Positions 1-7,578 of a stretch of 11,622 nucleotides of DNA are shown here, piece by piece. The stretch is from Salinibacterium sp. GTDB taxonomy: Bacteria; Actinomycetota; Actinomycetes; Actinomycetales; Microbacteriaceae. Each line of letters begins with the position of its first letter. Positions within the stretch are counted from its first letter, which is position 1. Location of the stretch: NCBI GenBank assembly GCA_025352485.1, contig JANXTJ010000209.1, forward strand, positions 1 to 11,622, in the 5' to 3' direction. A model generated the notes under the pieces. That model did no database searches. It was given only the letters and a program-made list of their open reading frames with translations, and was not told the DNA's origin. The position numbers were made by a program, and so were the translations under genes.

Positions 1-648
1 CGGCCCCTCGCTGCCGCCACAGCGGCCGTGACATCACTGCGCTCAACCGAGGTGAAGCTGGCTGCCGCCGACCGGGCCGAGCTGCTGGAGGCCGCAGAGG
101 AGAGCCTCGACTCGCTCGCCTCTCTCGTGACGAAGCTGCTCGACGCGAGTCGGCTACAGGCGGGCGTGCTCGGCGTCTCGATGGCACCGGTCGCCCTCGA
201 CGAGATTGTCATCGGCGCGCTCGACGAACTGGGTTTGGCGCCCGGCGACGTGCAGCTGGAACTCACAGCGGGGTTGCGCCCGGTGCGTGCAGACGCGGTT
301 CTGCTGCAGCGCACCGTCGTCAATCTCCTCACCAACGCACTGCGCTTCTCCCCCGCCGATAGCGCCCCTGTCATCGCCACCAGTGAGTTCGGGGACCGCA
401 GCCAATTGCGGGTGATCGATGCCGGCCCCGGTATTCCGCCGGAGCGGCGTGAGGATGTGTTCGTGGCATTTCAACGGCTAGGCGACATCGATAACACGAC
501 CGGCATCGGCCTAGGGCTCGCCCTCTCGAAGGGCTTCGTGGAGGCGATGGGGGGAACTTTGGAAGTGGAGGACACCCCCGCCGGCGGGCTCACCATGGTG
601 GTAGAACTCGCCGCAGCGCCGAGTCTGCTCGCCGCGGAGAGCTCGTGA
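1..648 (+). CDS. kdpD: KdpD sensor histidine kinase, C-terminal part (5' end outside window)
   Basis: This is the C-terminal 215 residues of a sensor kinase; the frame is open from base 1, so the start lies upstream. The first residues (RPLAAATAAVTSLR) look like the stretch directly after the phospho-accepting His of a KdpD H-box, so the His itself is probably just outside the window. Counted from the window edge, the remaining DHp helix is followed by an N-box (NLLTNALRFSP, 108-118), a G1 box (DAGPGIP, 140-146) and a G2 box (GIGLGLALSKG, about 168-178), which together form the ATP-binding HATPase_c domain. The run GLGLALSKGFVEAMGG is typical of KdpD. KdpD senses potassium limitation or turgor and phosphorylates KdpE, which controls the kdpFABC K+-ATPase. 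Its TGA stop overlaps the GTG start of the next gene by 4 bp, so the pair is translationally coupled. The KdpD assignment rests on this C-terminus together with the strongly KdpE-like partner. Confidence 0.9.
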   Translation, partial: RPLAAATAAVTSLRSTEVKLAAADRAELLEAAEESLDSLASLVTKLLDASRLQAGVLGVSMAPVALDEIVIGALDELGLAPGDVQLELTAGLRPVRADAVLLQRTVVNLLTNALRFSPADSAPVIATSEFGDRSQLRVIDAGPGIPPERREDVFVAFQRLGDIDNTTGIGLGLALSKGFVEAMGGTLEVEDTPAGGLTMVVELAAAPSLLAAESS

Positions 649-1328
649 AGATCCTCGTCGCGGATGACGACCCACAAATGTTGCGCGCCCTGCGCATCAC
701 CCTCGGAGCGCGTGGCTACGAGGTGGTGACCGCGGCCGATGGCAAGGCGGCCCTCGGCGCCGCCATCAACAGCCATCCCGACGTCATCGTTATTGACCTC
801 GGGATGCCGGGGCTCACCGGCATTGAGGTGATCGAGGCTATCCGCGGCTGGAGTCAGGTTCCCGTGTTGGTGGTGTCCGGTCGCAGCGAATCCTGGGATA
901 AGGTCGCGGCGCTCGATGCTGGTGCCGACGACTACGTCACCAAGCCGTTCTCGGCGGACGAGTTACTCGCCCGCATCAGGGCGCTGTCGCGCCGAGTTCC
1001 CGCTGCAACGGATGACCCGGTCATTTCGTTCGGGGATGTCACCGTCGACCTCGCCGCCCGTGTGGTGACGCGGGCGGGAGCATCCGTGCGGCTGACCCCC
1101 ACCGAGTGGCGTTTACTCGAGGTTCTTTTGCGCAATCACGACCGACTGGTCACCCGCGAGACGCTGCTGACCGAAGTCTGGGGCCCGCAGTACACCACAG
1201 ACACCGGATACCTGCGGCTTTACCTTGCCCAGCTGCGCAAGAAACTTGAGCCGGAACCGTCGACGCCCAGATACCTGATCACCGAGGCCGGCATGGGGTA
1301 TCGCTTCGTGGGCGACGCCGCGCTCTAA
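645..1328 (+). CDS. kdpE: KdpE response regulator (OmpR family)
   Basis: A 227-residue, full-length OmpR-type regulator. The receiver domain (about 1-115) has the acidic cluster D7-D9, phospho-acceptor D51 in IDLGMPG, S78 and the conserved K100 in VTKPF. The C-terminal winged helix (about 128-223) ends in a block with YTTDTGYLRLYLAQLRKK and a glycine-rich GYRF hairpin that is characteristic of KdpE. After phosphorylation by KdpD it is expected to bind the kdp promoter and activate the K+-transporting ATPase genes. The GTG start at 645 lies in the GTGA overlap with kdpD; no internal start is better placed relative to MKILVADDD, the normal first strand of the receiver. kdpFABC is not in the window, so it is either upstream of kdpD or elsewhere. 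The gene ends 17 bp before the stop of a convergent minus-strand gene. Confidence 0.93.
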   Translation: MKILVADDDPQMLRALRITLGARGYEVVTAADGKAALGAAINSHPDVIVIDLGMPGLTGIEVIEAIRGWSQVPVLVVSGRSESWDKVAALDAGADDYVTKPFSADELLARIRALSRRVPAATDDPVISFGDVTVDLAARVVTRAGASVRLTPTEWRLLEVLLRNHDRLVTRETLLTEVWGPQYTTDTGYLRLYLAQLRKKLEPEPSTPRYLITEAGMGYRFVGDAAL

Positions 1329-1345
1329 CAACTCGCCAGTGGCGC

Positions 1346-1627
1346 TCAGGCGGGTGTGACTCCGAGGCCGGGGAAGAGTTGCACCATAATCCCGCCGAGA
1401 CCGCCCATGACCCCGATGATCGCGAAGATGCGCAACAGGCCCTGCACGAGGTAGTGATCCACCCGCGCCGCACTGCGCAGCGTGATCAGTGACAGCACCA
1501 GTGCGATGACGGAGGTCGCAAGAAACGGGTTGTATGCGAGCGCCATACCGCCGCTCAAGAAACCGAGCAGGGCGGTCACGATAGCGCTCGGCGTGACCAC
1601 AGTGCGCATTTCGGGGGTGTCCGTCAT
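1346..1627 (-). CDS. small membrane protein of unknown function
   Basis: A 93-residue protein, mostly hydrophobic, that I do not recognise. After a short polar N-terminus (MTDTPEMRTVV) there are two closely spaced hydrophobic segments (roughly residues 13-33 and 36-52), a short polar loop rich in Arg/Asp/His (about 53-60), and a third hydrophobic glycine-rich segment (about 64-86). It is therefore probably a small inner-membrane protein with two or three helices. The ATG at 1627 is chosen because an AGGA ribosome-binding site lies 7 bases upstream on the minus strand; an in-frame TTG at 1633 would place the start within that spacer. It converges on kdpE with only 17 bp between the stops and no evident terminator, and is divergent from the VIT-family transporter across about 100 bp, so the two could share a control region. 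No role can be assigned from sequence alone. Confidence 0.72.
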   Translation of the reverse strand: MTDTPEMRTVVTPSAIVTALLGFLSGGMALAYNPFLATSVIALVLSLITLRSAARVDHYLVQGLLRIFAIIGVMGGLGGIMVQLFPGLGVTPA

Positions 1628-1727
1628 GGCCAAATCCTAGGGATTAATGCTGTGCGATTCCCGCGCGACTGCACAGCGAAGCCTTACCTCGCTGGAAGGA
1701 AAAATCGGTCGGTGCGAAGCTGTTGAA
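1628..1727. promoter_or_regulatory. divergent intergenic control region with possible DtxR/IdeR-like half-site
   Basis: The 100 bases between the small minus-strand membrane protein and the VIT-family transporter must hold both promoters. On the minus strand, 1689 to 1680 reads AGGTAAGGCT, which matches 9 of 10 bases of the left core of the classical DtxR/IdeR box (AGGTTAGGCT); the other half of the palindrome is not conserved. No convincing -35/-10 pair could be fixed by eye. An ATG at 1647 is in frame with the transporter, but codons 1647-1727 have only about half G/C in the third position, unlike the surrounding genes, so this stretch is taken as non-coding. Confidence 0.35.
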
Positions 1728-2456
1728 ATGACGTCGAAACCCGCGAACTACGAACACCCCAACGAACCGCACAAGGCCAGCATTACCGGTCGACTTAACT
1801 GGCTGCGCGCGGGGGTACTCGGTGCCAACGACGGCATCGTCTCCGTTGCCGCCATCGTCGTCGGGGTTGCCGGAGCGACCGCGGAAGTCGCTCCCATCCT
1901 GACCGCGGGAGTCGCGGGTCTCGTGGGCGGCGCCGTGTCCATGGCCCTCGGTGAGTACGTCTCGGTATCTAGCCAGCGCGACACCCAGCGCGTGCTGATC
2001 GAGAAGGAGCGCCGCGAGCTGGCGGAGATGCCAGACGAAGAGCTGGCTGAGCTCACAGAAATCTATGCCCGCAAGGGACTGTCGTCGTCAACGGCGCGAA
2101 AAGTGGCGGAGGAACTTACCGCCCACGACGCGCTAGGAGCACATCTGGAAGCGGAGCTTCACATCAGCGAACACGATGTCGCGAGCCCCTGGCAGGCTGC
2201 GGGAGCATCTGCTCTGGCCTTCTTCCTCGGCGCGATTCTGCCGTTGCTTGCGATTCTGTTGCCACCGGCGGCAGTGCGAGTGCCTGTGACCTTCGTTGCG
2301 GTGCTGGTGGCGCTCGCCATCACCGGCGCCACGAGCGCCCGAATTGGCGGTAGTCATTGGTTGCGCCCGACGGTTCGCGTGGTTATCGGCGGCGCGATCG
2401 CCCTCGCGACCACCTTCGCAATCGGCACATTGCTGGGAACGAGTGGGGTTGTCTAG
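1728..2456 (+). CDS. VIT1/CCC1-family Fe2+/Mn2+ transporter
   Basis: A 242-residue membrane protein of the vacuolar iron transporter family, which exports or sequesters Fe2+/Mn2+ from the cytosol, usually in exchange for protons. The N-terminal block EPHKASITGRLNWLRAGVLG (13-32) followed by ANDGIVSV is diagnostic. Predicted layout: helices at about 29-51 and 57-78, the latter with the conserved SMALGEYVSV (71-80); a charged cytoplasmic metal-binding helical domain at about 82-150 rich in Glu/Lys/Arg/His (KERRELAEMPDEELAEL and a second acidic/His stretch ending LHISEHD); then three helices at about 158-180, 185-203 and 215-238. This five-helix, single metal-binding-domain plan is normal for the family. 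ATG 1728 is preferred over the in-frame ATG 1647 because family members start shortly before the EPHKAS block and because of base composition. No strong ribosome-binding site precedes it. It stands alone on its strand; the possible metal-regulator half-site upstream is noted separately. Confidence 0.9.
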   Translation: MTSKPANYEHPNEPHKASITGRLNWLRAGVLGANDGIVSVAAIVVGVAGATAEVAPILTAGVAGLVGGAVSMALGEYVSVSSQRDTQRVLIEKERRELAEMPDEELAELTEIYARKGLSSSTARKVAEELTAHDALGAHLEAELHISEHDVASPWQAAGASALAFFLGAILPLLAILLPPAAVRVPVTFVAVLVALAITGATSARIGGSHWLRPTVRVVIGGAIALATTFAIGTLLGTSGVV

Positions 2457-2465
2457 GGTCACAAT

Positions 2466-2494
2466 CTGAGAACATGCTCAGGTATCTTCGAGCA
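2466..2494. other. two overlapping short inverted repeats
   Basis: CTGAG (2466-2470) pairs with CTCAG (2477-2481), and TGCTC (2475-2479) pairs with GAGCA (2490-2494). The two hairpins share bases, so only one can form at a time. Each stem is only 5 bp and no T-run follows, so a classical intrinsic terminator for the transporter gene is not supported. A weak terminator or nothing functional are both possible. Confidence 0.2.
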
Positions 2495-2523
2495 CAATGC
2501 AGCGCCCGTTAATGTGCATTGTC

Positions 2524-2529
2524 CATAAT
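2524..2529 (+). promoter_or_regulatory. possible -10 element for a leaderless GTG start
   Basis: CATAAT matches 5 of 6 bases of TATAAT and lies 7 bases before the GTG at 2537. In actinobacteria this spacing often marks a leaderless transcript whose first base is the start codon. No clear -35 was found at 16-18 bases upstream. There is also no Shine-Dalgarno sequence before 2537, which is compatible with leaderless initiation but does not prove it. Confidence 0.3.
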
Positions 2530-2536
2530 TAGCCTC

Positions 2537-4027
2537 GTGGAGCTGACTATCCAGGAGGCCCCTTCCCGTCGGGGAGGGTGGGTGAGGTCGCCGTCGACCC
2601 CACGCACCGCCACTCTGGTTGGCCTCGCAGCCGCGGGTTCGTCAATGGCCTTCTCGTGGAATCCCACCTATTGGGGGGATGAAGCCGCCAGCATCATGTC
2701 GGCACAGCGGTCGCTGCCATCGCTCTTTGAGCTCGTGCAGCGCGTTGACGCGGTCCACGGTCTGTATTACCTGTTTTTGCACTTCTGGATCGGCCTGTTC
2801 GGCATCTCGGAGTTCGCGGTGCGCTTCCCGAGTGCCATTGCGGTCGGCGTCACGGCGGCGGGAATCGTCGTTCTCGCCCGTCGGTTCTCCTCGAACCGGG
2901 TCGCCCTGATCGCAGGCTTGGCCTGCATCGCACTGCCTCGGTTCACCTACATGGGCCTGGAGGCACGCGCGTACGGGCCGTCAGCCGCCGTCGCCGTCTG
3001 GCTGACCGTGCTGCTGATCGCCCTGGTGCAGAGCCGCGCGCAGCGCTGGCAGTACTGGGCGGGCTACGCACTGCTCGCCGCGTTCGGAATCTGGTTGTTT
3101 CTCTATCTCGCGCTGCTCCTCGTGGTTCACGGCGCCTATCTCTTGCTCGACCGCCGGTCGCGTGCGCTGCGGCGGCCATGGGCGATTGCGTCTGCGTCCG
3201 CCGTCTTCGCCTGCGCCCCCGTCATCGTCGCGGCGATCTTCGAGCGCGACCAGATCGCCTTCTTGAGCACGCAACCGTTGAGTCCCGACGGTATTTTCGT
3301 CACCCCCTGGTTCGGAACGATCTTCGTAGCAGTAATCGCGTGGGCGCTCATCGTGCTGGCGATCGTGACGGCGCTTCGGCGTCGCAGTCATCGTCAGTCG
3401 CGCCTCACGCTGCTCGCCGCGCTCTGGCTGATCATTCCGGCCGCAATTCTGATGGCAACCACCCTCGCACTGCTGCCGATCTACTCCGTGCGTTATCTGT
3501 CGTTCGCGACGCCGGCAGCGGCCCTGCTCATCGGCCTCGGGGTCGACGCACTCGGTCGCCGCTATCTGCGCTGGATCGCCATCGCACTGCTCGTGGGCAG
3601 CATCGCCCCAACCTGGCTATTCCAGCGCGGCGAGTTCGCCAAAGACGGCGGCTCAGACTGGCGTCAGGTGTCCGAATGGATGTCCCAGAATGCTTCTGCA
3701 GGTGATGGCGTATACTTCGATGCGTCAACGAAGCCGTCGCAACGGCCACGCCTCGGGATGCACCTGTACCCGGCTGGCTATGCGGGACTTGTCGACGTCG
3801 CGCTCGAGGCTCCATTCGATTCGCGGCCGGGGCTATGGGATTCCGTATACCAGCTCGATCAGACCCGCGCGGCTCTCGCGTCGGTTCACACTTTGTGGGT
3901 CATTGACATGACAGACAGCACAGTCCAACGCTCCAGCGACCAGGCGCATACCCTCGTCGGCGATGGTTTCAGACTCACCAACACCACATCCCTGCACCGC
4001 ACCACCATCTACGAATACACGAGGTGA
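2537..4027 (+). CDS. family-39 (PMT/ArnT-like) membrane glycosyltransferase
   Basis: A 496-residue multi-pass membrane protein of the GT-C fold. After a basic cytoplasmic N-terminus and the first helix comes WGDEAAS (D48 E49), the acidic pair in the first outer loop that is expected to be catalytic in this family, followed by HGLYYLFLHFWIGLFG and EFAVRFPSA, a block typical of actinobacterial GT39/mannosyltransferases. About ten further hydrophobic helices follow to roughly residue 360. The last ~130 residues (from QRGEFAKDGGSDW) are hydrophilic and probably extracytoplasmic. It would transfer a sugar, probably mannose, from a polyprenyl phosphate to a protein or cell-envelope glycan outside the membrane. 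Its stop overlaps or abuts the next gene, a polyprenol-phosphate-mannose synthase, which supports mannose as the sugar. Start uncertain: GTG 2537 is chosen for the CATAAT placed 7 bases upstream; alternatives are TTG 2519 and GTG 2582, the latter preceded by GGGAGG. The acceptor cannot be told from sequence. Confidence 0.82.
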   Translation: MELTIQEAPSRRGGWVRSPSTPRTATLVGLAAAGSSMAFSWNPTYWGDEAASIMSAQRSLPSLFELVQRVDAVHGLYYLFLHFWIGLFGISEFAVRFPSAIAVGVTAAGIVVLARRFSSNRVALIAGLACIALPRFTYMGLEARAYGPSAAVAVWLTVLLIALVQSRAQRWQYWAGYALLAAFGIWLFLYLALLLVVHGAYLLLDRRSRALRRPWAIASASAVFACAPVIVAAIFERDQIAFLSTQPLSPDGIFVTPWFGTIFVAVIAWALIVLAIVTALRRRSHRQSRLTLLAALWLIIPAAILMATTLALLPIYSVRYLSFATPAAALLIGLGVDALGRRYLRWIAIALLVGSIAPTWLFQRGEFAKDGGSDWRQVSEWMSQNASAGDGVYFDASTKPSQRPRLGMHLYPAGYAGLVDVALEAPFDSRPGLWDSVYQLDQTRAALASVHTLWVIDMTDSTVQRSSDQAHTLVGDGFRLTNTTSLHRTTIYEYTR

Positions 4028-4029
4028 CC

Positions 4030-4776
4030 ATGCCGGAAACGCTTATTATCCTTCCGACTTACAACGAGGCGCAGAGCTTGCCGCGACTCATCCATCAGCT
4101 GCGTTCAGCGGTGCCGAACGCCGCGATCCTCGTGGTCGACGACGGCTCCCCCGATGGCACCGGCGCGATCGCCGATGGGCTGCGTGACCGCTACCTCGAC
4201 CTGCACGTGCTGCATCGTGCCGGTCGGGAAGGCCTAGGGGCCGCCTACCGCGCTGGCTACGCCTGGGCGCTCGACCGTGGCTTCGATACCCTCGTGCAGA
4301 TGGATGCCGACGGCTCGCACCAGCCCACCGACCTGCCCCGCCTGCTTGCGGCCGCGCGCGACCACGATGTGGTCATCGGCTCACGCTGGGTGCGCGGCGG
4401 TGCCGCCGTACACTGGCCCGCGAAGAGAATGCTTCTGTCCCGCGCCGGCAGCAGCTACGCGCACGTGATGCTCAACCTGCCGTTCAAAGACATCACCGGC
4501 GGCTTCCGTGTCTTTTCGTCGCACGCCCTGCGGTCGATCGACGCGGCATCCGTTGACAGCAAGGGTTACTGCTTCCAGATCGAAATGCTGATGCGGGCCA
4601 ACGACTCCGAGCTGTCGATCGCCGAGGTGCCGATCACCTTCGTTGACCGCGAGTTTGGCGAGTCGAAGATGAGCAGCGGCATCGTGCGTGAAGCGCTTCT
4701 GGCCGTTACGGCATGGGGCGTTCAGCGCCGTCGAGTCGGTCAGTGGCGTCCGGTGCCAGTGGAAGTTTCACACTGA
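4030..4776 (+). CDS. polyprenol-phosphate-mannose synthase (DPM1/Ppm1-like GT2)
   Basis: A 248-residue soluble GT-A fold transferase of the dolichol-phosphate-mannose synthase type. Visible signatures are PTYNEAQSLP (9-18), the nucleotide-binding VVDDGSPDGT (35-44), the metal-binding DAD in QMDADGSHQP (92-94), GSRWVRGG, the acceptor-loop DITGGFRVF and the closing EVPITFVDREFGESKM. The reaction is GDP-mannose plus polyprenyl phosphate giving polyprenyl-phosphate mannose at the inner membrane face. It ends without C-terminal transmembrane helices, so it is the stand-alone catalytic type rather than one fused to a membrane anchor or acyltransferase domain. ATG 4030 is preferred because GAGG lies 5 bases upstream; a GTG at 4024 would overlap the preceding stop by 4 bp. 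Either way it is coupled to the upstream GT39 gene, which probably uses its product. The last 71 bp overlap the 3' end of the minus-strand kinase. Confidence 0.9.
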   Translation: MPETLIILPTYNEAQSLPRLIHQLRSAVPNAAILVVDDGSPDGTGAIADGLRDRYLDLHVLHRAGREGLGAAYRAGYAWALDRGFDTLVQMDADGSHQPTDLPRLLAAARDHDVVIGSRWVRGGAAVHWPAKRMLLSRAGSSYAHVMLNLPFKDITGGFRVFSSHALRSIDAASVDSKGYCFQIEMLMRANDSELSIAEVPITFVDREFGESKMSSGIVREALLAVTAWGVQRRRVGQWRPVPVEVSH

Positions 4777-6097
4777 CCTTCAGGCCTTGACCCCGGCTGT
4801 CTAGCTCGACCGAACCACCCGCGGCAACCACCGCGGCGTGAACGATCGAGAGCCCGAGGCCGGTGCCGTGTTGTGAGGTGCCGGCGGGAACGTCGCGGGC
4901 AAACCGGTCAAAAGCGCGCGACAAAAAGTCCGCGCTCATGCCGGGACCGTCATCCTGCACCACGAGGGTGACCTCGCCAGCACCGGCGTGCAGTACCAGG
5001 GTGATCACCCCGGTATCACCGAGCGCCGCGATCGAATTCTTGGCGAGGTTGTCGGCGATCCGCCCGAAGGTATCTGCGCTCATCCCCACCACACCGCCCA
5101 CGCCAAAGCCGCTGACGTCATAGTCGATGATGATGCTCGTGGTCGAGCCGGCGAAGCGGCTGCGGTCAACGGAATCGACCAGTGCCGCGGCAAGCTGCGC
5201 CGCGCTGGCAGACCCGGCCCCTGCACTGGCCTCGATGCGAGACAGCTCGAGAAGGTCGGCGACTAGGGCCGTCAGCCGCCGCACGGCGGCCTCTGCCGCG
5301 CTCACGTCGGCCCGGTATTGCGGCGGCACCGCCCGCTGCAGAAGCTCAAGCCGCGCCTGCAGGATTGCCAAAGGGGTGCGCAGTTCGTGGCTGGCATCCG
5401 AGACCAGTTGCTTTTCTCGCGCCGCCGAATCGTGCAGACCCGATATGAGATTGTTCAGCGTCGTGGCGAGCTCGCTGACCTCGTCGCGTGCCGGTCCCAC
5501 CTCCAGCAGGGCGACGGAGCGCGACATGAGCAGCGTGTCGGCGCTGCGCCGCAACTGCGTCACGGGAGCCAGCGCCGCGCCGGTCAGAAGCCAAGAGACG
5601 AGGGCAAACAGCAGAGAAAGCCCGGCGAGCCCCCAGGCAAGTCCTGTGGTGAGCCCGTTGAGGACCAGCTGGTTTGCCGCCTCGCTTCGGGCGCTCACGA
5701 CGGTCCAGGTGCCCGCAGAAGTCGCGACGCGGGAAACGAGGATCGCGTATCGGTAATTGGGCGTCGAAAAGCTGCGCGCCCCCGCCGGGCCGCCGCTAAA
5801 ACTCGCGATCTGGCCCTCAAGCGCGACCGGAAGTGTGGTCAGTCTTAAGATTCCCGCCGGATCGATGACCGCTACTCGCTGGTCGCCGCCCGGAGCCTCT
5901 AGCGCCATGCTCGGCAGCTTGATGCCGGCGGAGACGAAGTTGGCCGAATCGCTGGCCAGCAGCTTGAGGGTGGCCCGGTCGAGGATGCCGCCGACCTGAG
6001 CCTGCAGCGCGACGGCCGTCCCTGCGAAGAAAATTAGGGCGACCAGAAAGGTTCCCAGGGTGATTCTCGCCCGGATCGAGAGGCGGTTCAGAATCAC
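4706..6097 (-). CDS. sensor histidine kinase 1 (HAMP/HisKA/HATPase_c)
   Basis: A 463-residue membrane kinase, paralogous to the plus-strand kinase at 7575-8930. Layout: basic N-terminus NRLSIRARIT, helix 1 about 12-33, extracytoplasmic sensor about 34-147, helix 2 about 148-172, HAMP linker about 173-225 with ALAPVTQLRR, DHp domain with SHELRTP (phospho-acceptor H237), N-box DNLAKNS (349-355), G1 QDDGPGM (381-387) and G2 HGTGLGLS (410-417). The sensor loop holds no Cys or His, so direct metal or thiol sensing there looks unlikely. The N-box has NS rather than the common NA, as in its paralogue. GTG at 6097 overlaps the stop of its regulator gene by 4 bp, so the two are co-translated. About 18 C-terminal residues rich in charged amino acids and Pro extend past the usual end of the catalytic domain and lie antisense to the mannose synthase gene. 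The signal is unknown. Confidence 0.92.
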   Translation of the reverse strand: MILNRLSIRARITLGTFLVALIFFAGTAVALQAQVGGILDRATLKLLASDSANFVSAGIKLPSMALEAPGGDQRVAVIDPAGILRLTTLPVALEGQIASFSGGPAGARSFSTPNYRYAILVSRVATSAGTWTVVSARSEAANQLVLNGLTTGLAWGLAGLSLLFALVSWLLTGAALAPVTQLRRSADTLLMSRSVALLEVGPARDEVSELATTLNNLISGLHDSAAREKQLVSDASHELRTPLAILQARLELLQRAVPPQYRADVSAAEAAVRRLTALVADLLELSRIEASAGAGSASAAQLAAALVDSVDRSRFAGSTTSIIIDYDVSGFGVGGVVGMSADTFGRIADNLAKNSIAALGDTGVITLVLHAGAGEVTLVVQDDGPGMSADFLSRAFDRFARDVPAGTSQHGTGLGLSIVHAAVVAAGGSVELDSRGQGLKVSVKLPLAPDATDRLDGAERPMP

Positions 6098-6792
6098 CCC
6101 GTGCTCGTCTCGAGTTGGAAACCCACGCCGCGGCGGGTGGCCAGCACGACGGCTGTCTCGAGCGGCTCAAGCTTGCGGCGCAGGTAGCTCATGTACTGGT
6201 CGACGACGTTGGCATCCGTGTGATCGGTGGCACCCCAGATCTCCCGCAGAATGTGCTCGCGAGTAACGGTCTGGTCGGCGTTATGGGCGAGCAGCCGCAG
6301 CAGCGCGAATTCTTTCGGACTCAGCGAGAGCTTCGTAATGCCGACCGTGACAATGTGCTCGTGGTTGTCGATGATGATGTGGCCGACTCGAGTGAGCTTG
6401 GTCGGCGCCGACTCCTCGCGGCGACGAATCGCGCGCAGCCGCGCGGCAAGCTCGGTGAGCGCGAACGGTTTGACGACGTAGTCGTCGGCCCCCGCATCCA
6501 ATCCCCTGACCCGATCCTCGACGGCGTCGCGCGCCGTGAGCAGCAGGATGGGAAGGGCAATCTGATCACGACGCAGTCGGCGGCACAGCTCGAGCCCCGA
6601 CATCCCTGGCAGAGTCACGTCGAGCACGGCCACGGAAAACTCAATGCGGGATGCCAGCATCAGCGCCTGCACGCCATCGGTCGCGAGGTCGACCAGATAG
6701 CCTTCCGCGCCGAGGCCGCGCGAGAGCAGCCCGCCCATCTCGTCCTCGTCTTCGACGAGCAGCAGGCGGCCAGTGGTCCCCGGTGACTCCAT
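6094..6792 (-). CDS. OmpR-family response regulator 1
   Basis: A 232-residue regulator. The receiver domain (about 8-122) carries the acidic cluster E14-D15-E16-D17, phospho-acceptor D58 in VLDVTLPGMSG, T86 in LLLTARDAVEDRV and K108 in VVKPF. The winged-helix DNA-binding domain (about 133-228) has LSPKEFALLRLLA and HTDANVVDQYMSYLRRKLE. Phosphorylated by the kinase encoded immediately downstream, it should bind direct-repeat sites near its target promoters, possibly including its own. ATG 6792 is preferred because the receiver begins a few residues later, whereas the open frame further upstream runs antisense across the divergent regulator gene. On the minus strand GACAAT lies 6 bases before this ATG (leaderless-type arrangement), and GGGGGA lies 10 bases before it as a possible ribosome-binding site. 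It is paralogous to the regulator at 6901-7578. Confidence 0.92.
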   Translation of the reverse strand: MESPGTTGRLLLVEDEDEMGGLLSRGLGAEGYLVDLATDGVQALMLASRIEFSVAVLDVTLPGMSGLELCRRLRRDQIALPILLLTARDAVEDRVRGLDAGADDYVVKPFALTELAARLRAIRRREESAPTKLTRVGHIIIDNHEHIVTVGITKLSLSPKEFALLRLLAHNADQTVTREHILREIWGATDHTDANVVDQYMSYLRRKLEPLETAVVLATRRGVGFQLETSTG

Positions 6793-6900
6793 CCAGCCAT
6801 TGTCCCCCGTTGGCGCTGGTCCACGCCCGTATTGTGCCTGCCGCCGCGCAATCGCGCGCGCCACAGTTGCACCATCGGCGCGAAAGCTAAGGTGAAGCTC
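6793..6900. promoter_or_regulatory. shared control region between two divergent two-component systems
   Basis: These 108 bases separate the two regulator genes and must carry both promoters. For the minus-strand gene, GACAAT (6804 to 6799) lies 6 bases from its ATG. For the plus-strand gene, TAAGGT (6888-6893, fitting TANNNT) lies 7 bases from GTG 6901, with TTGCAC (6867-6872) as a poor -35 at 15-bp spacing. The same AAGG also works as a ribosome-binding site, so leadered and leaderless readings compete. ATTGTCCC (6799-6806) and ATTGTGCC (6831-6838) form a direct repeat 32 bp apart, and GCGCAAT (6846-6852) forms an imperfect inverted repeat with the second copy. These are candidate regulator-binding words, judged by eye only. 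Confidence 0.45.

Positions 6901-7574
<674 letters not shown>

Positions 7575-7578
<4 letters not shown>

Noticed and set aside
1329..1345. possible terminator between kdpE and the small membrane protein (CGCC-AGT-GGCG)
   Set aside because: The stem is only 4 bp and there is no T-run; the gap is 17 bp.
1647..1727. 27-codon N-terminal extension of the VIT-family gene
   Set aside because: Third-position G/C is only about half in this stretch, unlike the rest, and family members start shortly before the EPHKAS block.
2471..2481. GAACATGCTC resembling half of an actinobacterial LexA box
   Set aside because: The second half (GTTC) is absent and neighbouring genes are not SOS functions.
5127..5756. 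209-codon plus-strand open frame under kinase 1
   Set aside because: Ser/Arg/Ala-rich without motifs; the minus strand holds H-box, N-box and G-boxes in order.
6115..6786. 223-codon plus-strand open frame under regulator 1
   Set aside because: Antisense shadow of a regulator with intact D58, T86 and K108 and a complete winged helix.
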